Part shown: positions 9,601 through 15,404 of the stretch, piece after piece
Numbering within the stretch: position 1 is the stretch's first letter
Layout: each line of letters opens with the position of its first letter
Assembly (NCBI GenBank): GCA_035415725.1
Contig: DAOOGN010000072.1
Coordinates: forward strand, 1-23,300
DNA from: DSWT01 sp035415725
GTDB lineage: Bacteria; Chloroflexota; Anaerolineae; B4-G1; SLSP01
Reading direction: 5' to 3'
DNA length: 23,300 nt
Program-made: the position numbers and the translations under genes
The notes under the pieces: model-generated
Database searches by the model: none
What the model saw: only the letters and a program-made list of their open reading frames with translations
Told to the model about the DNA's origin: nothing

Positions 9601-10789
9601 AGTCGCGTACTGGCGATCTCAGACCTTCGACTTTGGACTGTGAACTAAAGACTGCAATCAACGCTAACAACAGCGGGAGAATTCCCACGTAGGCCGTACC
9701 CTCGACGTAATTCTTGATGCCCCAATCGAAGGCCGAGATGGCTTCCCCGTGAGCATTGACGGTAGCCCGGAGTGTCTCGCCGGTGAAGAAGTTCCACAGC
9801 GTCGTATGGGTAGGGTTGCCGAAAAAATTGGGCACCAGAAAGGCCAGTAACTGTCGCTTGGGATAGGCCCATCCCAACACTTCGGCGAGGGTGACTGTTC
9901 CCTGGCGGAAACTGCCGTTGACCACCTCGTAGAGCGGAAGGAGCTGGACGGCACCTAGCGCCAACCCCAGTCCGACCATCAGCAGTAGGCCGAGCGCCGG
10001 ATTGAGGACTTCGGCGCGCCACGTCGCACGTGGATGGGTCAGCGCCGTATGGATGAGCTGCCATGCGGCGAACATCGCCATGACCAGCAGAACGAAGTAA
10101 GTCATTTCGGCGTGCCCGGCCAGAATTTGTAACCCTAAAGCCAGCGCGCCGCACAAAGCCCAGGGCAGCATCGCACGTTCCTGGCGCAGGAAGCGCGCGC
10201 GTTGCACGGTGAGATCGATGCATGCCAGCAGCAACGGCAGCCATGACGCCGCGGCGACAATCATCGGATGGACCACCGAAACAACCAGAAAGCCGCTGAA
10301 TTCAAAAGTTATCCCGGCCAGAAAGGCTCCCAGACGGTTCATCTTCAGCGTGCGCCCGAAGATGTACATCGCTATACCGGCGAGGCCCACTTGCAGCGTC
10401 ATGAACACCCCGAAGGCACGCGACAGAGGCAGCACAAAGAAAATCCAGGTTAGCGGGTAGAGGGCGGAATGTTGTCCATTGGCTAAAAAGGGGTGTCCGG
10501 CAAAGAGGTAGGGATCCCACAGCGGGAGCTGCCGCGTTTGGAGCGCCGTCGTCAAAAAGCGTTTCCAGGGATAGTTTTGCAGAATCAGGTCGGTGACCAG
10601 GCCGTTTTGAACATCGGTGATGCCCAGCGACGCGGCGGCAGCGCTGTAGGGGGCGAAGGTGTAGAGCGCATCGGCGGGGAGCAGCGTTTTCTGTCCTACA
10701 ACGACAGGGGCGAAAATAAGGAGCGGCAAGACGAGCAGTGCCCCCACTGCTGCAAAATCGCGCCATCGTTTTCGCATCCCTAGCTTCAT
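6626..10789 (-). CDS. YfhO-family membrane protein fused to a Wzx/MATE-type flippase
   Basis: This is one uninterrupted 1387-residue frame. Residues 1 to about 905 match the YfhO type: many membrane helices with an early extracytoplasmic loop (LLPADALYTFAPYS, then WDPYLFAGHPFLANGQ), a soluble part (about 640-880) with SSLDSPLTDLLNVKYIVT and WLILTDSYASGWKAF, and a last helix. YfhO proteins are GT-C-like enzymes thought to glycosylate lipoteichoic acid or other envelope acceptors. From about 910 to the end is a complete polysaccharide flippase (NSVAPILLTLFNRVVELAFAALMLRILGPANAGDYYY; 12 or so helices). The ATG at 10789 has AGGTGG upstream. Two low-complexity loops interrupt the first half: a tandem-repeat insert near residue 465 and a Pro/Ser/Thr linker near 785. 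A joint role in making and exporting a lipid-linked glycan is inferred. Confidence 0.85.
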   Translation of the reverse strand: MKLGMRKRWRDFAAVGALLVLPLLIFAPVVVGQKTLLPADALYTFAPYSAAAASLGITDVQNGLVTDLILQNYPWKRFLTTALQTRQLPLWDPYLFAGHPFLANGQHSALYPLTWIFFVLPLSRAFGVFMTLQVGLAGIAMYIFGRTLKMNRLGAFLAGITFEFSGFLVVSVVHPMIVAAASWLPLLLACIDLTVQRARFLRQERAMLPWALCGALALGLQILAGHAEMTYFVLLVMAMFAAWQLIHTALTHPRATWRAEVLNPALGLLLMVGLGLALGAVQLLPLYEVVNGSFRQGTVTLAEVLGWAYPKRQLLAFLVPNFFGNPTHTTLWNFFTGETLRATVNAHGEAISAFDWGIKNYVEGTAYVGILPLLLALIAVFSSQSKVEGLRSPVRDWLRHPYIPFFTALSLFSLGCTFGTPVYALVYALPFLSQSHSPFRWVFPLTVAVAALAGFGATTVAQRRNDAATTQRRGPSVSRLVLFDTPPNVVSVIGAGAIWTGLALWVGLWLSRLAFGRIEPLVEHAFWSLALASNAFPDHRAFYAYLFPWLQLAALFLLSSGIVLRVSRCPIYLPKWLGHRPVWEALAVIVLLVDLVAFGVGFNPAVDPHLLTYTPPVVEFLRQDSGLWRFSTFDPHGRKTFNANTGMFYDFQDTRGYDSLFSAQYVRYMGWIEPQNELLYNRIAPFTQFSSLDSPLTDLLNVKYIVTEEEIPLPKYKLVYQDNAVRVYENLGVMPRAFTLPATATWVAPDVESVGQIIQSYDPRFYAIIEADFTSNIPEQLPSPTPSTPLTQNVLAYGRNEVLIQATIDQPAWLILTDSYASGWKAFIRPPGTGEEAEREVPIARVAGNFRGVWLDESAVVRFKYSPDSVKIGAFVSFLAGMVIIFLAIVWVWRRVYREPDEHSTVQRLAKNSVAPILLTLFNRVVELAFAALMLRILGPANAGDYYYAVNVYLWFEILANFGLDAYLTREVARQRERANRYLFNTTVVRLGLSLAGIPLLLGFVALRQTLIADLTAPASRQALLALVLLYIGLIPGSISKGLTALFYAYEKAEYPAAISTVSTLVRIAVQTAVLLMGWGIVGLAGSAIAINLVTLGILGSIAMRLFFRPRRESDRALRRNMIGESWPLMVNHFLATLFYKIDVFLMEPLLGNVVLGLYSIGYKFLDALMVIPSMFTLALFPVISRQAKEDRAGFLRFYQLGAKILLTIALPAAVIATLAAREMVLVLGGAEYLPGGMIALQLMAWSMPIGWMNSLTQYVLIALDQQRYLTRAYLFAFAFTLIANLIFMPIYGYQASAILHIFSELALGVPFVWGVQRQLEQVKWRHIVGKPLLATLVMAGIALLLLPLGRGVALAGAIVVYPLVAWRLKLLTTEERTLLAPLFHRR
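9379..9405. repeat. Short tandem array, 8-bp unit GCGTCGTT
   Basis: Units stand at 9379-9386, 9390-9397 and 9398-9405, the first two separated by GCT. The array lies inside the YfhO-flippase frame and encodes the polar insert VAQRRNDAATTQRRG near residue 465, in a membrane-rich region. Confidence 0.75.
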
Positions 10790-10833
10790 ACAGTTTGACC
10801 ACCTGGTTACTCGACTCGCCGCCTGTTGGTGTC

Positions 10834-10867
10834 ATCCTATCATGCAATGGACAATAGGCAATTGTCC
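10834..10867 (-). promoter_or_regulatory. Possible promoter and operator-like inverted repeat for the YfhO-flippase gene
   Basis: On the minus strand TTGCCT (10856-10861) and TAGGAT (10834-10839) stand 16 bp apart, 45 bp before the start codon. A perfect 7-bp inverted repeat, GGACAAT and ATTGTCC around AGGCA (10849-10867), overlaps the -35 element and could be a regulator site. Both hexamers are imperfect, so this is tentative. Confidence 0.3.
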
Positions 10868-10882
10868 GCGCCGTCCGCACAC

Positions 10883-10911
10883 AAAAAGGGCCTGGAAATG
10901 ATTCCAGGCCC
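10883..10911 (-). terminator. Rho-independent terminator of the Roadblock-V4R-receiver operon
   Basis: On the minus strand a perfect 10-bp GC-rich stem (10888-10897 with 10902-10911, 4-nt loop) is followed by TTTTT (10883-10887), 21 bp after the receiver gene's stop. Confidence 0.9.
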
Positions 10912-10931
10912 TCCAGTTTGGTACTCTGGGT

Positions 10932-11816
10932 TCAGCTTTGTTTCTTTTGCCCGAACAAAGCCTGTCGTAATGGCAGGAGTTCTCCTCCCGGGGGAAGTTG
11001 ATCACGGGACAGCGCTTTGAGGTTAAAGTTGATTTTGGGAAGCGCCGTGCCATCGCTGCGCACGCCTCTTTCCCAATCGAGGTGGGGATAGAAGAACGAA
11101 ATGGCCTCGTTGAGTCGTTGGCTCAGGCGTCCCATGGCGATATAGCCTTCTTGTCCTGCCGGCGTGACGACCAAAAATTGATAAGTATCGAGCTGCCCGA
11201 CGAAAGGATCGGCGCCCATAATTTCTGTGGCCGTGTTGCGCAGGATCAGCGCGACCGCGCGCAATACATCGTCGTGAGTGACAAAACCGTAAGCATCGCT
11301 AAAGGCAGGCATACCCTGCAGAGCTATGCCGATGACGGAGAGATTCGGGTTTTCGATGACCCGTTCCATTTGCTCTTCCACCAGCATCGAAGTGGGAAGT
11401 CCGGTGATGGGATGCAGAAGCGTGTCCAGGTTGCTGCGACGCAGGACATTACGCACCCGAAAGCGCAATTCCTGCACGTCGAAAGGTTTGGTGATATAGT
11501 CAACCGCTCCCAGTTGCAAGCCGGTTAGCCGGTCCATCCGCTCGCGGCGTTCGGTCAGAAAGATAATCGGCGTGTGTTCGGTGCGTCTCTGACTACGCAG
11601 GGTCATGCATACTTCATAGCCGTCAATATCGGGCAAGTGAATGTCCAAAACGATCAGATCTGGCAAAGTCTCGGTGGCGATCCGTAAAGCATCTTGTCCC
11701 CATGCGGCATGCGAAACCTGGTATCCCACGGAGGAAAAATAGGCGGAAAGCATTTCCGCCGTGTTGGGATCATCTTCTACAATGAGAATATGGCGCGGAG
11801 TCCCGTTTGTCGACAT
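10932..11816 (-). CDS. Response regulator: receiver domain plus degenerate GGDEF-like domain
   Basis: The 294-residue protein has an N-terminal receiver domain with the acidic pair Asp15/Asp16, phospho-acceptor Asp58 (LIVLDIHLP), Thr88 and Lys110 (ITKPFD). A linker helix leads into a second domain, about 125-270, laid out like a diguanylate cyclase: HPITGLPTSMLVEEQM resembles the start of a GGDEF fold, but the signature position reads QLDTYQF instead of GGDEF. Cyclic-di-GMP synthesis is therefore unlikely; a nucleotide-sensing or protein-binding role is possible. The ATG is 12 bp after the V4R gene, and its TAGGAT ribosome-binding site contains that gene's TAG stop, so translation is probably coupled. 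No cognate histidine kinase is in the window. Confidence 0.9.
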   Translation of the reverse strand: MSTNGTPRHILIVEDDPNTAEMLSAYFSSVGYQVSHAAWGQDALRIATETLPDLIVLDIHLPDIDGYEVCMTLRSQRRTEHTPIIFLTERRERMDRLTGLQLGAVDYITKPFDVQELRFRVRNVLRRSNLDTLLHPITGLPTSMLVEEQMERVIENPNLSVIGIALQGMPAFSDAYGFVTHDDVLRAVALILRNTATEIMGADPFVGQLDTYQFLVVTPAGQEGYIAMGRLSQRLNEAISFFYPHLDWERGVRSDGTALPKINFNLKALSRDQLPPGGELLPLRQALFGQKKQS

Positions 11817-11828
11817 AAGGCTTGTATC

Positions 11829-12467
11829 CTAACCGATAGGCTCTTTGTAGACGGCAAAAGTACAGTTCTCGGCGCCCATGCCGATGCAGGTGAGTTGGTC
11901 AACGCGGAACGTGCGTCCCCCGCTCAACCAACGCAGAGCTTCCTCGATAATGCCGGCGGCGATAAATCCTCCCGGTCTCTCCACGTGCCGGCCCCAGCAC
12001 ATCGAACAGCGTTCGATGATGTAGTGGAAATGGTCACCGCCGGGGTCTTTGACATAGGAAGTTTGATCGCTCAGCGAATCGAAGACCTTGGCGACGGCGG
12101 GCAACCCGGCCTTTAACTTGGCCTGTAACGGCAGAACTTTGAATGCGAGATCGCTGGCCCCGACCAGAGCGCCGAAGTTTGCCAGACCCTGCGCAAAAAG
12201 AACGCGGCCCAGGCGGAGTTGCAAACCCCGCCCGCCGCGCGGCCCGTACATCTCTTCGAGAGCCTTGTTGAGCGCAGAAATGTAGGCAAAGTCAAAACCT
12301 TTGTCCATAACATCGGCAGGTGGATTGTCGATGAATTGTGCCAGGCCGGCCATGTTTAGAATGGCGTTCAGCCCGTTGCGCCCCATAATCTCCTCGAGCG
12401 CATCGAACAAAATCAGGCCGAAGCGATTGGGGTAATAGAGTCCACTGGGTTCAGGGGGATTAGCCAC
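11829..12467 (-). CDS. V4R-like (4-vinyl reductase-type) sensor or ligand-binding protein
   Basis: The 212-residue protein ends with TCIGMGAENCTFAVY, the C-x-G-x(5)-C-x-F signature at the end of V4R domains, and has two further cysteines in RCSMCWGRH about 35 residues earlier. V4R domains are small-ligand or hydrocarbon-binding modules, often with a bound metal held by such cysteines, and frequently serve as sensor inputs. The first half (about 1-120) is helical and unassigned. The start is GTG, supported by GGAGGAGG just upstream. It is the middle gene of an operon (19 bp after the Roadblock gene, 12 bp before the receiver gene), which suggests a sensory role in the same pathway. The ligand is unknown. 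Confidence 0.7.
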   Translation of the reverse strand: MANPPEPSGLYYPNRFGLILFDALEEIMGRNGLNAILNMAGLAQFIDNPPADVMDKGFDFAYISALNKALEEMYGPRGGRGLQLRLGRVLFAQGLANFGALVGASDLAFKVLPLQAKLKAGLPAVAKVFDSLSDQTSYVKDPGGDHFHYIIERCSMCWGRHVERPGGFIAAGIIEEALRWLSGGRTFRVDQLTCIGMGAENCTFAVYKEPIG

Positions 12468-12486
12468 TGTATTAACCTCCTCCGGG

Positions 12487-12861
12487 CTACAGAATCGTTG
12501 AAAGTTCTTCAGCCGCTCGACGCATATCCAAGAACAGAAGACCCAACTTGGCCTGTTGCCGAGCTAAAACGGTAAGCACTGCCTCCTCACCGACCGCGCG
12601 AAGGATAACATACCCCTTCTCGCCCCTGACATAAACCTCATCTAACATTCCCCGCTTCAACTCGCTGGCGATGCGCTCGCCCAGCGACAGCATCGCTGCG
12701 GACATCGCTGAAACACGATCCTCTTCGACGTTTTGGGGAAGGGAAGAGGCAATGGGAAGTCCATCCACACTGATAATAGCGGCTGCTTCAATATCGGGGC
12801 TGCTGGTTTGAAGCTCACGTAGTCGCTCAACCATCCGTTCGTTCCGAGATCTGCCTGCCAT
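12487..12861 (-). CDS. Roadblock/LC7 domain protein (MglB-like)
   Basis: This single-domain protein of 124 residues has the Roadblock/LC7 pattern: an N-terminal helix with RNERMVERLRELQ, then IEAAAIISVDGLPIASSLP, a helix with SAMSAAMLSLGERIASEL, and the paired strands EVYVRGEKGYVILRAVGEEAVLTVLA. Members homodimerise and act as GTPase-activating or scaffold partners of small Ras-like GTPases (MglA/Arf-like) in polarity and motility. No GTPase gene is next to it here. It is the first gene of the operon, with a GGAGGG ribosome-binding site and a promoter at 12931-12959. Confidence 0.9.
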   Translation of the reverse strand: MAGRSRNERMVERLRELQTSSPDIEAAAIISVDGLPIASSLPQNVEEDRVSAMSAAMLSLGERIASELKRGMLDEVYVRGEKGYVILRAVGEEAVLTVLARQQAKLGLLFLDMRRAAEELSTIL

Positions 12862-12930
12862 GCTTAACGCCCTCCGCCAGGGAATGATGCCCTGTCATAA
12901 TAATGTCCTGCTTTGAGGTTGTGCTTTAGA

Positions 12931-12959
12931 AAGGTTACCATAGGAATACTACATTGTCA
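12931..12959 (-). promoter_or_regulatory. Sigma70-type promoter of the Roadblock-V4R-receiver operon
   Basis: The minus strand shows a consensus -35 TTGACA (12954-12959), a 17-bp spacer and a weak -10 TAACCT (12931-12936). Transcription would start near 12924, giving a leader of about 60 nt with a small CAGGG/CCCTG hairpin just before the GGAGGG site. Confidence 0.6.
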
Positions 12960-12986
12960 AGGCAAGATTGTGAAATCTGACATTGT
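12950..12986. promoter_or_regulatory. Possible operator: direct repeats around a small palindrome
   Basis: ACATTGTC occurs at 12950-12957 and 12979-12986. Between them lies the inverted pair AGATT and AATCT around GTGA (12964-12977). The first copy overlaps the -35 hexamer. The layout resembles a regulator-binding site, but no regulator is known. Confidence 0.3.
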
Positions 12987-13112
12987 CTCAAATCTGCAAC
13001 TGCGAGCGACGCTTTCTTTCTTCGCACTCTGATTATATTTTAGTCCGATTTCGCAGAATAGCAAAATGGCGGCTGGCAAAAGTAGATGCTGAAGAATAGC
13101 GTTTGGTATCTA

Positions 13113-13204
13113 TAGGACTTACGCAAATTTCCGTTTGTAGTGATGGCTTTAGCCGTTCTTAGCTCCTAAGAGACGCTTGAAGGCGTCACTACAAATCCTC
13201 CGCG
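13113..13204. repeat. MITE-like repeat, copy B
   Basis: It begins TAGGACTTACGCAAATTTCC (13113) and carries the double-hairpin core TTTGTAGTGATGGCTTTAGC through GGCGTCACTACAAA, ending in TCCTCCGCG. It lacks the second terminal repeat. Over about 90 bp it is nearly identical to the reverse complement of copy C at 14053-14176. Confidence 0.85.
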
Positions 13205-13209
13205 CGTGT

Positions 13210-13227
13210 CAATCCGTGCAATCCGTG
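13210..13227. repeat. Direct repeat of CAATCCGTG (two 9-bp units)
   Basis: Two adjacent perfect copies of CAATCCGTG stand just after MITE-like copy B. They are part of the short tandem array pattern seen elsewhere in the window. Confidence 0.6.
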
Positions 13228-13311
13228 ACCGGTTTCTTATTGCGACCCTACCAAGGACTCTTGGATAACGAGATAGGCGTGTTTCCATGTGCCCGTCACA
13301 CCCCTTTTTCG

Positions 13312-13345
13312 CCCCCTTCTCCCTCGCTGGCGGGGGAGAAGGGGG
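13312..13345. repeat. GC-rich hairpin (REP-like)
   Basis: CCCCCTTCTCCC (13312-13323) is the exact reverse complement of GGGAGAAGGGGG (13334-13345), with a 10-nt loop containing CGCTGG. It has no following T-run in either direction close enough to call a terminator. Its form resembles dispersed palindromic intergenic repeats. Confidence 0.6.
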
Positions 13346-13472
13346 GCGGGGGGATGAGAGGGCGTCGCCTATGGCCGAAGTGTCAAACCAGCCCCAAAAT
13401 CCCGTTCGCAGCCTGGCGCGGGTCAACTGAATAGTTACAGCGTTTGAACCATTCCCTGGCGTTTGCTCTGCA

Positions 13473-13501
13473 TTGTTATTTGTCAGAAAATATGTTATAC
13501 T
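13473..13501 (+). promoter_or_regulatory. Promoter of the RRM protein gene
   Basis: TTGTTA (13473-13478) and TATACT (13496-13501) stand exactly 17 bp apart. Transcription from about 13508 would give an 80-nt leader before the ATG at 13587, with GAGGAG (13572-13577) as ribosome-binding site. Confidence 0.65.
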
Positions 13502-13586
13502 ACTGTTACAAAGACTCGATAAGCCGCGACTGCGTTCAGTTCCGGGTTGAAGAGCCATATCAAAATTTCACGAGGAGTAGAGGAGT

Positions 13587-13916
13587 ATGTCAAAGACGCT
13601 GTACGTAGGAAATGTGTCATGGGGCACAACTGAAGACAAAGTCCGTGAACTGTTCGAACAGTACGGTCCGGTTTTGTCGGTTCGTTGGATCACGGACCGC
13701 GAGACGGGGCGCTTTCGGGGCTTTTGTTTTGTGGAGATGAATGATGCCGATGCTGATAAAGCCATTGCTGCGCTCAACGATTATCAATACGATGGTCGGG
13801 CGTTGCGGGTGAATGAGGCCGAAGAGCGCCAGGAACGACGTGGCGGCAGTGGAGGTGCGCGGCGCCGGAGCAGTGGCGGCTATCGTGATCGGGACGACCG
13901 CGATTCTTCCTGGTAG
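13587..13916 (+). CDS. RRM-domain RNA-binding protein with Arg/Gly-rich tail
   Basis: The 109-residue protein is one RNA recognition motif followed by a basic tail. RNP2 is LYVGNV (residues 5-10) and RNP1 is RGFCFVEM (about 44-51). The tail from about residue 83 is rich in Arg, Gly, Ser and Asp (RRGGSGGARRRSSGGYRDRD). This architecture is that of the small bacterial Rbp proteins of cyanobacteria and other phyla, which bind single-stranded RNA and often respond to cold. The gene is monocistronic: it has its own promoter, a leader of about 80 nt and a strong terminator, and is bracketed by inverted MITE-like copies. Start ATG is fixed by GAGGAG 9 nt upstream. The RNA targets are unknown. Confidence 0.95.
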   Translation: MSKTLYVGNVSWGTTEDKVRELFEQYGPVLSVRWITDRETGRFRGFCFVEMNDADADKAIAALNDYQYDGRALRVNEAEERQERRGGSGGARRRSSGGYRDRDDRDSSW

Positions 13917-13935
13917 CAGTTCATTGTCCATCAGA

Positions 13936-13973
13936 ACCGCTGAAATGGGAGGACCATTTCAGCGGTTTTTTTA
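13936..13973 (+). terminator. Rho-independent terminator of the RRM gene
   Basis: A perfect 14-bp stem, AACCGCTGAAATGG with CCATTTCAGCGGTT, around the loop GAGGA, runs into seven T (13967-13973), 19 bp after the stop codon. Confidence 0.95.
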
Positions 13974-14052
13974 CCGCATTCTGTACTGGTCAACAAGATG
14001 TTGGGCACGCCGCTAAATTCGTTCCCCCCGCTGGGCACGCAGAGAAATAGCA

Positions 14053-14176
14053 TAGGACTTACGCAAGTCTGGCTCGAATCAAGCGGCGGAGGATTTGTAG
14101 TGACGCCTTCAGGCGTCTCTTAGGAGCTAAGAACGGCTAAAGCCGTCACTACAAACAGAAATTTGCGTAAGTCCTA
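14053..14176. repeat. MITE-like element, copy C (complete, 124 bp)
   Basis: It has perfect 14-bp terminal inverted repeats: TAGGACTTACGCAA at 14053-14066 and TTGCGTAAGTCCTA at 14163-14176. If the outer TA pairs are target duplications, the ends are GGACTTACGCAA. The core contains an outer stem TTTGTAGTGACG/CGTCACTACAAA that encloses two smaller hairpins. It encodes no protein. It is inverted relative to copy B, with the RRM gene between them. Confidence 0.9.
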
Positions 14177-14233
14177 AACATATAACGACCAGGCTATCCG
14201 ACTGACGACTACCTGACTATTCGAGGAGGTTCC

Positions 14234-15355
14234 GTGGTAGACAGCGGACGTTTGATATTCCCCTTCACCGCCATTGTAGATCAAGAGCGTATGAAGCGCG
14301 CTCTGATCCTCAATGCGATCAATTCGCGCATTGGCGGCGTGCTCATCCGCGGCGAACGCGGCACGGCGAAATCGACCGCCGCCCGCGCGTTGGCCGCATT
14401 GTTGCCGGACATCGAAGTGGTGGCCGGCGATCCTTTCGGCTGTGACCCCGATCAGCCTACGCTGTGGTGCACGAATTGCCGTGACCGCGCGACGCAGGGT
14501 GAGAAGCTCCCTCACGTCACCACCCGAGTGCCGTTTGTTGAATTGCCGATTGGCGCGACGGAGGATCGCGTGGTCGGTACCCTGGACATTGAACGCGCCA
14601 TCCAAAAGGGCGAACGTCGCTTCGAACCGGGCGTGCTGGCTGCTGCAAATCGAGGTATCCTGTACGTAGATGAGGTCAACTTGCTGGATGACCACATCGT
14701 GGATGTGCTGTTGGACGCGGCGGCGATGGGGGTGAACACGGTGGAACGTGAAGGTATTTCCTTCCAGCACCCGGCGCGCTTCATTCTGGTGGGGACGATG
14801 AATCCTGAGGAAGGCGATTTGCGACCGCAGTTGTTGGACCGCTTTGCGCTGTGTGTGGACGTGCAGGGCGTGCGCGACGCCCGGGCGCGCATGGCGATCA
14901 TGGAGCGCAATCTGGCCTTCGAGCAAGACCCTGAGGGCTTTGACGAGGAATGGCAACCCCAGGAGGCGCTGCTTGCGCAGCGCATCGAAGAGGCGCGCCG
15001 TTTGTTGCCCGCCGTTCACTACACCCGGAGCGACATGGCCACCATCGCCGAGATGATGGCCGGTCTGGGTGTAGACGGCCATCGCGGCGACCTGGTGATT
15101 CTCAAGACCGCCGTGGCGCACGCCGCGTGGGAAGGGCGCCGTCATCTCACCGACCGCGACATCATGTTGGCCGCAGAACTGACCCTGCCCCATCGATTGA
15201 AACGCAAACCTTTCGACGAGGTGCAGACCTCTATCGCCGAACTGGACAAGATGGTCGCTGTGGCGCGGGAGAGGTCCGCTGAGAGTGAACCGGAGATGGA
15301 AGAGGTTTCCATCCAGGGCGATGCTGCCGGGGAGGACCGTCAAAAAAAAGTGTAG
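14234..15355 (+). CDS. chlI: ChlI/BchI-type AAA+ chelatase subunit (zero-frame product of a chlD-like gene)
   Basis: The 373-residue AAA+ ATPase has Walker A GERGTAKST (residues 40-48), Walker B ILYVDEVNL (Asp146, Glu147), the cysteine set C70, C79, C82 in FGCDPDQPTLWCTNC, and a sensor region GTMNPEEGDLRPQLLDRF. In magnesium or cobalt chelatases the small subunit forms a hexamer that drives metal insertion into a tetrapyrrole ring together with the D (VWA) and H/CobN subunits. The start is GTG with GAGGAGG upstream. The frame ends QKKV-stop directly at an A8 run; the -1 frame continues into a VWA domain, so this is probably both a separate small subunit and the N-terminal half of a medium subunit. 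No chlH or cobN is in the window; use in cobalamin synthesis is likelier than chlorophyll, by inference. Confidence 0.92.
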   Translation: MVDSGRLIFPFTAIVDQERMKRALILNAINSRIGGVLIRGERGTAKSTAARALAALLPDIEVVAGDPFGCDPDQPTLWCTNCRDRATQGEKLPHVTTRVPFVELPIGATEDRVVGTLDIERAIQKGERRFEPGVLAAANRGILYVDEVNLLDDHIVDVLLDAAAMGVNTVEREGISFQHPARFILVGTMNPEEGDLRPQLLDRFALCVDVQGVRDARARMAIMERNLAFEQDPEGFDEEWQPQEALLAQRIEEARRLLPAVHYTRSDMATIAEMMAGLGVDGHRGDLVILKTAVAHAAWEGRRHLTDRDIMLAAELTLPHRLKRKPFDEVQTSIAELDKMVAVARERSAESEPEMEEVSIQGDAAGEDRQKKV

Positions 15356-15404
15356 AAGTTGAGGCGAACAACGCTGAAGCCCAGGAATCAGCCTCGCCTC
15401 AACT
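15329..15404 (+). promoter_or_regulatory. Programmed -1 ribosomal frameshift signal (chlI to chlD)
   Basis: All usual elements are visible. A Shine-Dalgarno-like GGGGAGG stands at 15329-15335. A run of eight A (15342-15349) contains A AAA AAA in the zero-frame phase (15343-15349). The zero-frame TAG follows at 15353-15355. After a 7-nt spacer a perfect 11-bp stem forms between AGTTGAGGCGA (15357-15367) and TCGCCTCAACT (15394-15404), with an inner stem GCTGA/TCAGC (15373-15377 and 15388-15392). The -1 frame is open through the VWA domain to 16314. Confidence 0.85.

Larger units (their letters stand above)
12862..13586. other. 725-bp repeat-rich intergenic region
   Basis: Between the divergent Roadblock operon and the RRM gene this stretch holds, in order, the operon promoter and a possible operator, a 130-bp AT-richer segment with nothing recognised, MITE-like copy B, a two-unit 9-bp direct repeat, a GC-rich hairpin and the RRM promoter with a leader of about 80 nt. 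Open frames across it run through the repeats and show no protein-like composition. Confidence 0.8.
13917..14233. other. 317-bp intergenic region
   Basis: It holds the RRM terminator (13936-13973), MITE-like copy C (14053-14176) and a short leader to the chelatase gene with GAGGAGG at 14223-14229. No convincing promoter was found for the chelatase gene; a TATAAC at 14181-14186 lacks a -35 partner. Confidence 0.7.

Noticed and set aside
13166..13558. A 130-codon minus-strand frame in the repeat-rich intergenic region
   Set aside because: It runs through the MITE-like copy, the GC hairpin and the RRM promoter, and has no recognisable protein features.
14158..14186. Promoter for the chelatase gene formed by the end of MITE-like copy C and TATAAC
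   Set aside because: No acceptable -35 hexamer at 16-18 bp from TATAAC.
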